This document shows positions 10,706-20,748 of a stretch of 64,000 bases of DNA, piece by piece. Every line of letters begins with the position of its first letter. The stretch's first letter is position 1. The stretch spans positions 992,001-1,056,000 of the forward strand of contig OZ237752.1 in assembly GCA_965178125.1 (NCBI GenBank). The letters are read 5' to 3'. The notes beneath the pieces are model-generated. The model was not told the origin of the DNA. It saw only the letters and a list, made by a program, of their open reading frames with translations, and did no database searches. A program made the translations under genes and the position numbers. The DNA is from Bilabrum cf. latius (taxonomy: Eukaryota; Bigyra: Bicosoecida; Bigyra; Bicosoecida).

Positions 10706-11026
10706 TGCGTGTGAAGGGTGGATCATGATATATTTAAATTGACTCATGCATCGGGCGCAGCAAGCCTGCAATACCGCAGCCAAGCGGCTGCGCCTGCATG
10801 CATCATGTGGTAGTCATCAGTGCCACACTGGCTGTGATGGTCGCCGCGAAGAGTCGCGGCAGGCGCGCCACGTCACAACTCAGCTACTAGCCTGGCACCA
10901 CCCGCGCGACTGAGCTTCAGCCTGACTGATCGACCAGATTTCTACCAGTCGGCCGAGTTGTTCTCCTAAGGTAAAGTGCGCCATCGACCTTTGCCGATCG
11001 ATCTTACGGATTTGTCGGCAAAGTTG
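10706..11026. other. Gap between two membrane-protein genes
   Basis: Contains an AT-rich box (GATATATTTAAATTG, about 10727-10741) followed by an ATG at 10746 that opens a 55-codon frame. It may be the promoter or first exon of the gene at 11027. Nothing else is recognisable. Confidence 0.3.
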
Positions 11027-11461
11027 ATGGAGCGACTGGCTGCTGAAGATACTATCATGGGATCAGAGCCCAAGGTTGATACAGAAGAATACGCAATTAA
11101 GCATGGATTTGTAAGAGAGCAGGCGGACCGCAACGCCCGCTTGTACGTAGCTATCGCTGGGGCTGTGTTGTTTGTCGGCCTTTTGGCAGGGCTCTTTATC
11201 CCGGAAGGAATCTCGCGCTGGTGGAGGTGGACAGCATTCCTACCTCTAACTATGATGAGTATTGGTATCATGTGGTACCGTGGGATGTGAGGGTGCGCCG
11301 CCGTGGGGATGTGGGCCCCGGACGGGGGGCCTTTTCGACAGATAAAAAGCAAGCACTTCAGGGACGCAATGCTCGCCAAGTTTTGGTGGACAGTCGCATA
11401 TATGGCAGTGTTTGTTTTTGGACTGCAAGCTGTTCTGCTTGCAGTGCCTGAGCGAGGCTGA
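11027..11461 (+). CDS. Small three-span membrane protein, one intron
   Basis: Exons 11027-11286 and 11362-11461, 119 residues, stop TGA. Exon 1 codes a hydrophilic N-terminus and two predicted spans (LYVAIAGAVLFVGLLAGLF and TAFLPLTMMSIGIM). It runs into a GTGAGG donor that imitates a TGA stop. Exon 2 codes a third span (WWTVAYMAVFVFGLQAVLLA). The acceptor CACTTCAG at 11361 keeps the frame; the alternative AG at 11349 would also do so. Family not recognised. Confidence 0.5.
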
Positions 11462-12116
11462 GACATGTCTGAATGACATAGATTGGACGAGCAGCCGAGG
11501 TGCCGAGGTTGAGGCCTGTCCGGCAGGGCAGGCTGCTCGTCGGAATCGACCGTCGGTCCTGTCCTTTCGGTGCAAAGTACACCAGGCAAGCATGAAACTC
11601 GGATGACGCGCGGTGCCTACACCTGCTCATGATTGAAGCGGGCGGTCCCGCGCTGACGACTGCCGCATAATTGCGGCGATTGGCTGCAGCTCTTGGCTCC
11701 TCGATTGCCAGCGGCTCGCCCCACACGTCTAGTGTATTCTAGACGGAGCCGCGGCTCGTAGAGGCCAGTAGGGCTGCAGTCCGCCTCCCACTCAAGAGAG
11801 CTTGTCGCGCTGCAACTGATCGCAGCGTGTGGAGCTTCAAGTTGGGAGGTGCATGCTGCTGCCTGCCCGTACTATGCACCGACTGGCCGGAGCTGCGAGG
11901 CCGATCAAGTCGTTGATGCGTGCACATGCTTGGAAACGAATCACGATCTACATGAGCACTTCTTGATGATGAACTTCTCCTGATCAAATATGGCCCGTAG
12001 CAGCACGGTGGTGGGGGAGACCGTGCGTGCATGCACCGCAACGCAACGCGGCTTGCCGCCCCTTCGCGGGCCCCTACCGGTGATCCGATCCATGATCCGA
12101 TCCCTGCAGCCATTGC
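11462..12116. other. Gap; 7-bp hairpin, possible 3' exon of glycosidase gene
   Basis: No convincing gene. A perfect inverted repeat CGTCTAG-6 nt-CTAGACG lies at 11726-11745. On the minus strand the glycosidase stop at 12117 overlaps a GTGAGC donor-like sequence, and an open stretch ending in TGA at 11941 could be an alternative last exon. Confidence 0.3.
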
Positions 12117-14256
12117 TCACGAGGTGCGGGCAAAGTAGGTCACATTGGCCCCCAGCTGCACCTCCAGCATCCCGTCTGTGCCCGTGCACGCCTCCCGTCC
12201 CACCGGGGTGCCCATCCAGTCCAGCGGCTGCCAGCAACTGCCGCCGCTTGCGCCCCTCCCCCCTTCCTGAGCGCCCCTCCCCCCAGCATGTACGCCCCTC
12301 CCCCCTTCCTGAGCACCCCTCCCCCCTTCCTGAGCGCCCCTCCCCCCTTCCTGAGCGCCCCTCCCCCCAGCATGTACGCCCCTCTCCTCTGGCAGCAGCA
12401 AGGCCTGCTCCTTCCACTGCTGCCAGGAGGGCACGGCGGAAGCCAGCGGGTCGAACTTTGCGGGTAGCCCGTCCATCTCTTTGGGGAAGAAGCACTGGTA
12501 CGGGCTGGCACCAGGGTCGGGCTCGTAGCAGCAGCCCAGCACCTTCTCGCATGTCTCTTTTGACGCCGCGCCTGCGGGCATGTTGCCGCAATTGCGGCGG
12601 TCCTCCTTGGCCACTGCACTGCACTGCGATGCGTCGCCCGTGACCCAGCCCATCAGCAGCCCCACCTTGGGGTCATCGACTCCTCCCACCAGCGCCTGGT
12701 CACCACCAGCACCAGCACCAGCAGCAGTACCAGCATCACCACTGCGCTGTGCCGTTGATGCGCCTGCCGAGTCAGGCTCGAACTTCATGACCCATGCGTT
12801 GGTCCCTGCCTCCGTCCAGGTACCCGCCGACTGCACCCCGGACAGCCGCCCCTTGAGCTGCACCCCCGGGGCCCGAGCCAGCTTCGAGTACGCCTGCACT
12901 CCATAGAAGCTCGGCTTTGCCTCAAAGGTACCGCTGCCCAGGCTCTGCCCCCCTGAGCCGGGCACCACGTCGTGCCTGACCTTGCCGTACATCTGCTCGC
13001 GCATGGTCACGTTGTCTCCGCCGTCCCTGAACTCGTAGTCGATTGACACAGGCACGCCGTACCACTCGTCGATCGCGTACCGCCGGGGCACGTACGCTGC
13101 CTGCTGCCACTCGGTTGCCAGCTGGCCCCGGGGGAAGCACGTCCCGTGCCCTGGGCCCTCCGTGCCGCAGGTGGTCCACCCCTGCTCCGATGTGACGAGT
13201 GGGATGGGGGCCTTGCCCTCGGGGGTGTGCTTCTGCACCACTGCGGCGAACTCGTCGTAGGACGCGGGCATGTTCTCTGGAGGGGATACCCTGTACGGGT
13301 GGAAGGACGCCCCGTCGAAGAGCGCGGGATCGAACCCGCCCGCGGCCCCGAAGTCCTGCATGAACTCGATCGGCATGCCCGCCGCGCAGGGTCCCACGAT
13401 CAGCTGGTCGGGGAATGCCGCCTTGAGTGCCCTGGCGGTGGAGAGGGCGAGGTGGGCGTACTGGGTGACGTTCGGGGCGGGCTGGCCCGTGGAGTTGCGC
13501 CAGAACGCGATGTTGGGCTCGCTGCGGCGGGCAGAGGAGAAAAGCGTGACGGGGCGATTGAGAATGAATGGAGGGAAGCAGGCATCTGCGCACTGGGCTA
13601 GATCCATGACACTGGCAGGGCTGCTTGGCTCGAGTAAATCCACTCGATACGAGGACACGGCTCGACTTGCTCACTTCCAGATCTCGGCGACGAAACGGCT
13701 ACCAGGGTATCGAGCACGGTATCGGCCGACTCCCGTCACTGCCCATTTGACAAACGCGTCCACTTGCCACTGTTCTGTGGGCGAGCACGACGGCCAGGTG
13801 CTGCGAGGCAGATCCGGGCAGTACGCTCGGTTCCACAAACCGAGGATGAACAGCACCGAGACGTTTCGCTGGGAATATAATTCCTCCATAACACCATCTA
13901 AATAGGTCCAGTTGTAGACTCCTTGCTCCGGTTCCGTTTTATCCCACTGGAGCGACGTCCTGACAACATTGGCGTAGCTCGCAATCATGTCGAGGCCTTC
14001 CGCCGGAAAAGGATCGTTTGAACTCCAGTCGCCCTGCAAGGTTGCATCGGGAGGATATCAACAACTTTGTGCCTTGGTGGTACCTACCTCTCCAGGATGC
14101 TCCACCGCAATGGGATAGTCTCTATTCGGCGTTCTGCGATCTTACCCAGTGAATATTCACACCGCGTGCCCCTCGGTCCCCACCAGGCCAGTCACTAGCA
14201 ACTGCAAGACATATAAGACAGGTGATTCCAATCGTGAGAGCTCCATCATTGCGCAT
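12117..14256 (-). CDS. Secreted clan GH-A-like glycoside hydrolase with trefoil domain, three exons
   Basis: Exons 14256-14146, 14033-13675 and 13521-12117 give 624 residues; introns are GTAAGA...TTGCAG (112 bp) and GTGAGC...CCGCAG (153 bp). Signal peptide: MRNDGALTIGITCLICLAVA. RGVNIHW opens the catalytic barrel. Intron 2 interrupts exactly the acid/base motif: splicing restores AEIW-NEPNIAFW. TSEQGW is the candidate nucleophile. The layout resembles GH5/GH39-type beta/alpha barrels, but the subfamily and substrate are unclear. Downstream, CGNMP...CEKVLGCCYEPD...CFFP is a P-type (trefoil) domain, followed by GGRGAQE repeats (about 12262-12376) and a CWQPLDWMG tail. The stop is TGA and there is no in-frame TAG. 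Confidence 0.75.
13522..13674 (-). other. Spliceosomal intron in glycosidase gene
   Basis: GTGAGC donor and CCGCAG acceptor. Removing it rebuilds the catalytic WNEPN motif, which fixes both boundaries. Confidence 0.85.
14034..14145 (-). other. Spliceosomal intron in glycosidase gene
   Basis: GTAAGA donor and TTGCAG acceptor, phase 0. It joins the signal-peptide exon ending RGVNIHW to GDWSSNDPF. Confidence 0.8.
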
Positions 14257-14382
14257 GATTCAGGTTTGACAGAACGCGTCGATGCTTGAATCGGATCATA
14301 TCTTTTTCCGAGTCGGAGGTGCAGATCACTGAATTTGGAGTAGAGGGGGGTACCAGTCGGCATATTTGGCAAAGTCAGCGGT

Positions 14383-15086
14383 ATGCAACGCGTTTTATGC
14401 TTGATTCAGGCCGTGCAGCAAGGCCTGCTGAGCAATGACGCATCCCCAGAGAGCACGTACTAGCTGCCTCTCACCAGCTCAGCTCGGATCCGATCCACAT
14501 TTAGACCTGAGTGATAGCTCCAGCGCATCTCCTTCCACGGTGTATCCGGTGGGCGGCGGCGTCTTCTTCAACCGTGCGCCTTCGTGCGACCATGACGAGG
14601 ATGCTATCATGATCACTGAGTGAGCAGCAGCAGGAGGAGGCAGGTGCTCTGTCAGACCGGCTCGATTCCGAGGGCGGTGAACCTGCGGCTGCCTCTGGTG
14701 CCATCGGTGGGTGTGCGAGCATGGACGCAGGGGCGGAGGTCCTTGTGTGCTGGGGCCATGAGGACGACAGGAGTGCGAGCATGGCCAGCGGAGGGGGCGA
14801 GCACGAGCACTTGCTCCGGGCCATGGCGAGCAAGTCGATGGTGCCGGGCACTGTGGCGGAGGCGCTCGCCACGGCGGACACAGGGGCTGATGCGGTGGTG
14901 CTGCCGCCCATGTCTGACAGGTGCCTGCGGGCGTGGGCGGGTGCGAGGCGGCGGGCGCTGGCAGCCACTGGCAGGTCGAGATACGAGGCACTGCGAGACG
15001 TGGAGGAGGGGGAGGAGCTGTGCTGTGACTATGATCTGCTGATGTCAGTCGATCAGCCGGATGATGCGGTGATGCCGTGGGAGTGA
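14383..15086 (+). CDS. Possible SET-domain protein, exons unresolved
   Basis: Three frames contribute. MQRVLCLIQAVQQGLLSNDA (14383) contains an in-frame TAG and runs into GTGATAG. A second frame codes VYPVGGGVFFNRAPSCDHD (about 14540-14605), reminiscent of a SET NHSCxPN region, and ends in a GTGAGC donor-like TGA. A third frame, open to the TGA at 15084, ends RDVEEGEELCCDYDLL, the usual end of a SET domain. I could not find a splice pattern that joins all three, so it may be a multi-exon gene or a decayed copy. Divergent from the glycosidase gene, with 126 bp between starts. Confidence 0.35.
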
Positions 15087-15268
15087 TGCAAGTTTACTGG
15101 CTCGTTGAATTGACACTATCGGCAGCCGTTCTGTGCCAGGCTGCCAGTGCCACTAGTGGCCTCATCATGTGGTCTAACCGGAACCACCGCCGGCGACGAC
15201 GAACTCGCGACGACACAACATCGGTCTCAACTCAAGATATCCTTGCTTGCTTGACTTCAAACTTCACG

Positions 15269-15281
15269 GAATATTTTTAAG
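15269..15281 (+). promoter_or_regulatory. AT-rich start box of the giant repeat protein
   Basis: GAATATTTTTAAG immediately before the ATG at 15282, similar to the boxes at 2229 and 34020. Inference only. Confidence 0.35.
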
Positions 15282-18200
15282 ATGGGTTGCTACTGTTGCT
15301 TGAAGACGCAGAGTTCATGTTTCTTGCTGCTCGTAACGATTTCTGCACTTGGAAGTCCATAGACGAATGGCAGTGCCTCCTATGCTTCGACAAGCATTCA
15401 GAGCTTCATTGGGAATCATACTTCCGGGACTTGCACAAAGGAGCGTGGATTGATGCAGAAGCAATTTGCACTTGCGAGGCTTGGCATAGCTTGGTGTGTG
15501 AATGGAAACCACGATTCATAGCGGGATGCTCCAGGCAGTCCATTGCAAGGCGCTCCACCAATGGCTGCGCGGAAGCATTCGTACGCTGCGCTCGCCACCC
15601 CTCCCAGATCAGGCACCACATGGACTGCTTCGCTGCTGCGGGCTGCGACAGGCTAGCGGTCTTGCTCCGTGTATGCAGGCGCGGCCGATTCCTCAAGGGT
15701 CTTTCCGGAAGCGCTCGAGACCTGGCATTCGTCCAGTAGCAGCAGCGGCGATGGGCCAGGAAATCCACCGCGGACATCGACCCCCGGCACCGCGGGGAGC
15801 AGCACGCAGCTCCGTTGCTCGGACGAGACACTGCCCCACTCGGTTGATACCAACCGCTCGTCACACCGCTCCGGCTTGGCCCCGGTGCGGGTGGGCAGCC
15901 CCTCCGAGAGCGCGCTGACCGTCGTGAAGACGCACTGCCCGCTGCTCGCCGTGGCACGGGCCGGGCTGGAGGAGCGCAGGGCCCTCGGGGTCGCAGAGGG
16001 CAGGGGGGCGGGCAACCGTCTGGACCGAGCGGGCGTGCTGGGTGTGACGAGTGGGGAGGGTGCGAGTCGGGCGTGCGAGGTGCAGGCGGCGGGCACCCCT
16101 CGCTTCCCCCGGGCAGCGGTCCGCACACTACGCGACCCCTTGGTGTCAGGGGTCTCGCAGGTGATGCGCCAGGAGCAGGGGGTGGGCTTGCTCAAGGCGA
16201 TTCGGGGGCAGATGGGGCAGGCGGAGGGCAGGATGAGGCAGCTCATGAGGACGTACGGGTGCACGCCAGGTTCCCATAGCAGCAGAAGCTAGGGGGGCGA
16301 TAAGGAGAGGGGGTCAGCCGTAGCACGCGGTTTCCTGTCGGCCAAGAGGCTACAGGAGTGCAGGCGCATGCTGGGCAGGCACGCGATGTCTCCCGCCATG
16401 CGTGCGATGGCCGCCCTCGAGCTGGAGGCGGGTGGAGGGCACCCGCACCTGGCCTGGTCCTTCCCCAGGGAACAAATGGCCAGGGAGGCGTGCCTGCGTG
16501 TGGCCGGGCCGTGGTACGCATCGTCATTCCGCAGTGCACTGCGGCGCTGGCTGTACGCCTGGGTGCGGTAGTGGGCACACTGGGAGGAAGAGAGGGAGAG
16601 GGGCATGCCTTAGTTCCTGCTAGGGATCGACGGGCTGTGTGACAAGGGGGTCCGGCTGGCCCTGGGAGAGGTGGATGAGGGGGGAGAGAGGGGGGCGGGG
16701 CGGGCGAGTCGCGGGCAGGTGCGGGACACTCTGCAGCTGATGCTCGAGTTCCTGGGATACGACACGGGAGAGGGGGCGGTGCAGGAGCCATGGCGACAGG
16801 GAGACTAGGCGCGTTCTGGTGATGGCTCGACCGACGAGCCAGGTGTGAGTGAGTCAAGTACAGGTCTTGCACCTCGCCGGTACGTGCCACCAGAGTGGAT
16901 CGATGCAGCGGTGGACAAGGTCAAGTGCTACTCGGCGCTTCAGTCCATGCAGGGCGGGCTCACTAGACACCCTGCCGTGCTGCACTCGGCCTGGCGGGAC
17001 ATGGCCCGGGAGTGGACCGGCGCGCAGGACCAGGACAATACCCAGGGCCAGGGCCAGGGCCAGGTTGATGAAACGCCGATGTCAGGTGATGGCGCGTCTA
17101 GCCGAGCCAACGGTCCACCGCTTGCGAGCAAGACCCAGCTGCTGCTGCCGCCCTCAAGCACTACTCGGATGACGGGCAGTCGCTTTCAACGAGTCGGCGG
17201 GGCTGTTCAACACGGTGCCGGTCCTGCTGGTGCCTCCGCGTGGCACGAGGCTGGAACTGTGTCTTTGTCCTCGTTCTGTTCCCCGCTCGCAGGGGGCAGC
17301 GGTGCGCAGGCAGGGATCATAGAGTACGGGGGGAGAGGGCCGGGCTGCGATCACATGCAGGAGGCCAGGGTGAAGGCGGGGCACACATGCGTGGGTGAGC
17401 GAGGCCGGCTGGCTGTCCCTGTGCTGTACACCCTCCCAGACCCACCGCTGGCGAGTTCGCCCGCGCCTGTCTGTGCGAGCGGGGATGTCCCGGCAGATGG
17501 GCCGTTGGAGCCAGAAACAGCCACGAAGCGAAGGAGACTGCAGACAGGTGGTGTAGGCACAGAAGTTGTTGAGCAGCACCACCACCAGCAAGGGGCTCGC
17601 CAGCCGGTGGGAAAGGAACAGCGACAGGTATATGGTCCAGGGCAGGACACAGGGGGTCTAGCCTCAGGGCTTGCTTCAACTGGAGGGGGTCTAGCCTCAG
17701 GGCTTGCTTCAACTGGAGGGGGTCTAGCCTCAGGGCTTGCTTCAACTGGAGGGGATCTAGCCTCAGGGCAGGACACAGGGGGTCTAGCCTCAGGGCTTGC
17801 TTCAACTGGAGGGGGTCTAGCCTCAGGGCTTGCTTCAACTGGAGGGGGTCTAGCCTCAGGGCAGGACACAGGGGGTCTAGCCTCAGGGCTTGCTTCAACT
17901 GGAGGGGGTCTAGCCTCAGGGCTTGCTTCAACTGGAGGGGGTCTAGCCTCAGGGCTTGCTTCAACTGGAGGGGGTCTAGCCTCAGGGCTTGCTTCAACTG
18001 GAGGGGGTCTAGCCTCAGGGCTTGCTTCAACTGGAGGGGGTCTAGCCTCAGGGCAGGACACAGGGGGTCTAGCCTCAGGGCTTGCTTCAACTGGAGGGGG
18101 TCTAGCCTCAGGGCTTGCTTCAACTGGAGGGGGTCTAGCCTCAGGGCTTGCTTCAACTGGAGGGGATCTAGCCTCAGGGCTTGCTTCAACTGGAGGGGGT

Positions 18201-20546
18201 CTAGCCTCAGGGCTTGCTTCAACTGGAGGGGGTCTAGCCTCAGGGCAGGACACAGGGGGTCTAGCCTCAGGGCTTGCTTCAACTGGAGGGGGTCTAGCCT
18301 CAGGGCTTGCTTCAACTGGAGGGGGTCTAGCCTCAGGGCAGGACACAGGGGGTCTAGCCTCAGGGCTTGCTTCAACTGGAGGGGGTCTAGCCTCAGGGCT
18401 TGCTTCAACTGGAGGGGGTCTAGCCTCAGGGCTTGCTTCAACTGGAGGGGGTCTAGCCTCAGGGCTTGCTTCAACTGGAGGGGGTCTAGCCTCAGGGCAG
18501 GACACAGGGGGTCTAGCCTCAGGGCTTGCTTCAACTGGAGGGGGTCTAGCCTCAGGGCTTGCTTCAACTGGAGGGGATCTAGCCTCAGGGCTTGCTTCAA
18601 CTGGAGGGGGTCTAGCCTCAGGGCAGGACACAGGGGGTCTAGCCTCAGGGCTTGCTTCAACTGGAGGGGGTCTAGCCTCAGGGCTTGCTTCAACTGGAGG
18701 GGGTCTAGCCTCAGGGCTTGCTTCAACTGGAGGGGGTCTAGCCTCAGGGCTTGCTTCAACTGGAGGGGGTCTAGCCTCAGGGCTTGCTTCAACTGGAGGG
18801 GGTCTAGCCTCAGGGCTTGCTTCAACTGGAGGGGATCTAGCCTCAGGGCAGGACACAGGGGGTCTAGCCTCAGGGCTTGCTTCAACTGGAGGGGGTCTAG
18901 CCTCAGGGCAGGACACAGGGGGTCTAGCCTCAGGGCTTGCTTCAACTGGAGGGGGTCTAGCCTCAGGGCTTGCTTCAACTGGAGGGGATCTAGCCTCAGG
19001 GCTTGCTTCAACTGGAGGGGGTCTAGCCTCAGGGCAGGACACAGGGGGTCTAGCCTCAGGGCTTGCTTCAACTGGAGGGGGTCTAGCCTCAGGGCAGGAC
19101 ACAGGGGGTCTAGCCTCAGGGCTTGCTTCAACTGGAGGGATTCAAGCGAGCCTTCGAGATGGTGGATCTGGAGGCGATGGAAGGGAACCTGTGAGTGCCC
19201 CTGCGTTTCAGTTCATTGCAGGGAAGCATCACAGTGGTGACAGCGAAGCAGAAGATGCCGGGGCAGCCTTGCGCGGCAGTAGTAGTAGTCGTTAGTAGGA
19301 GCGGAAGGGGCTCGCCCCTGGAAATGCACTAGAGGACCATGCTAGTGGTTCCCCATTGGAGGACCATGTTGGTGGGACCCCACTGGAGGACCATGTTGGT
19401 GGGACCCCACTGGAGGACCATGCTGGTGGTTCCCCACTGGAGGACCATGCTAGTGGTTCCCCACTGGAGGACCATGCTGGTGGTTCCCCACTGGAGGACC
19501 ATGCTAGTGGTTCCCCACTGGAGGACCATGCTGGTGGGACCCCACTGGAGGACCATGTTGGTGGGACCCCACTGGTGTTAACAGGGACCAGCACCGCAGC
19601 TCAAGGCACTGGTGGTGTTACCGGAACGTACACGGGGAACGCTGCTGATGCGCCTGCAAATACAGCGCTAGAGCCAGCACTAGCGGCAAGCTCGCACGTA
19701 GGTGCGAACGGCAGCACCTACCTCTCCCTCGGTCTTCGGGCCGGATTGGATCCCTCCCCGGTGTTTGGCGACTCGCAGGGACTGAGCGCGCTACGGTGGG
19801 GACACTCCAGGGTGGGGGTGGCCCCTCGGCTTGTTCCCCAGGGGTGGGTGCAGGAGGCCGTGGCTCGCACCATGGGCTCCCCGTGGGGCGGGGACCCTCT
19901 GTACCTGCCACTGGACGACGCGGTGCTGGAGGAGGCAGCCGACGTGCTGGGAGTCTTCGCCAGGGAACACCCGCTAATCGAGAGCTACGCCAAGGGGTAC
20001 CTTGAAGAGCTCGAGAAGCGGCGGGCATGGCGGGGGGAGCACAGGGGGGAGCTGCCCCCAGACAGGGGGGAGCCCGTGGATCAGGTGGGGTTGGCCCCCC
20101 TGGTGGGGTCAGGGGCCGCCCCAGTCCCCCTGACGTCAGTGGAAGAGGGGCTGAGAGACCCGGCGAGGTGGGTGGGGCTGCAGGGATGGCCGGCACCACC
20201 CACAGGCGCGCACCGGCGCGGACTGCAGGGTGGGTCCAGCGCCGATGCCAGTGGTGGCGCCAGTGTGGAGGCAGGCAACTCCACAGGGGATGGTGATGGT
20301 GGTAGCGGCACTGGCACTAGCACTGCTGGCAGTGGGGCGAGGCAGCTGCCTCCATCTCTGGCCCACCTTTGGTTGGAGGAGCAGGCCCACTGGTGGCAGT
20401 ACGAGGGCGATCCCGCCAAGGTGCCCGAGGACCCGGGCACGAGGAGGAGCAGGCAGGCAGCCGTGTGCGAGCTGCTGCTGCCCAGGGCGCTCAGCTATGA
20501 GGCCGCCTACAGCGCGAGAACGGACCATCGAGTGGAGGGGCAATGA
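15282..20546 (+). CDS. Giant repeat protein with signal-like N-terminus (UAG-containing)
   Basis: One uninterrupted frame of 1,754 residues if TAG is sense; TAGs at 15360, 15519, 15654, 16290, 16569, 16611, 16806, 19293 and 19296, stop TGA. The start is chosen for the AT-rich box and a hydrophobic N-terminus (CFLLLVTISALG). Residues from about 1160 nt on look globular (FPREQMAREACLRVAGPWY, RRWLYAWVR-[TAG]-WAHWEEERE, YVPPEWIDAAVDKVKCYSAL). The middle (17641-19139) is a perfect repeat array GLASGLASTGG/GLASGQDTG, then EDHAGGSPL repeats. The C-terminus is again globular (DDAVLEEAADVLGVFAREHP, LWLEEQAHWWQYEGDP). Family not recognised. A competing frame at 15287-15739 exists, but it does not join the rest. 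Confidence 0.6.
17641..19139. repeat. 33/27-bp coding minisatellite
   Basis: About 47 in-frame units: a 33-bp type coding GLASGLASTGG and a 27-bp type coding GLASGQDTG, arranged in higher-order groups. Almost no sequence variation except GGGGATC for GGGGGTC. Homogeneity suggests recent expansion. Confidence 0.95.
19336..19576. repeat. 27-bp coding repeat EDH(A/V)GG(S/T)PL
   Basis: About nine copies of a 27-bp unit in phase with the giant protein, immediately after a tandem TAG TAG. Confidence 0.9.
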
Positions 20547-20748
20547 CGCGGGCTTCTTGTCTGCTTGGAGGAGCTGCGACCAGAGACTGCCACGGCGACC
20601 TGCAAAGGTGCGAGCGAAGATTTGGCGGTTGCAACCGCTTGCGAGTCCACGGCCGACCAAACGGAGACTCGAGCAGAAAGCGGCGGCCTCGAGCCTCTCT
20701 CAGCGACTTCGTCCGCGACATTGTATTGATAGTGCAGCAAAGGTTGCA

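Noticed and set aside
15287-15739. 150-codon frame ending in TAG at the start of the giant protein
   Set aside because: It overlaps the frame that starts at the AT-rich box and joins the rest of the giant protein; after its TAG it meets TGA soon.
17317-19131. 604- and 583-codon minus-strand frames over the repeat array
   Set aside because: They are shadows of the in-frame plus-strand repeat protein and consist only of repeat translation.
17641-19139. CRISPR-like array
   Set aside because: Units are contiguous, without spacers, in codon phase and in a eukaryotic gene.
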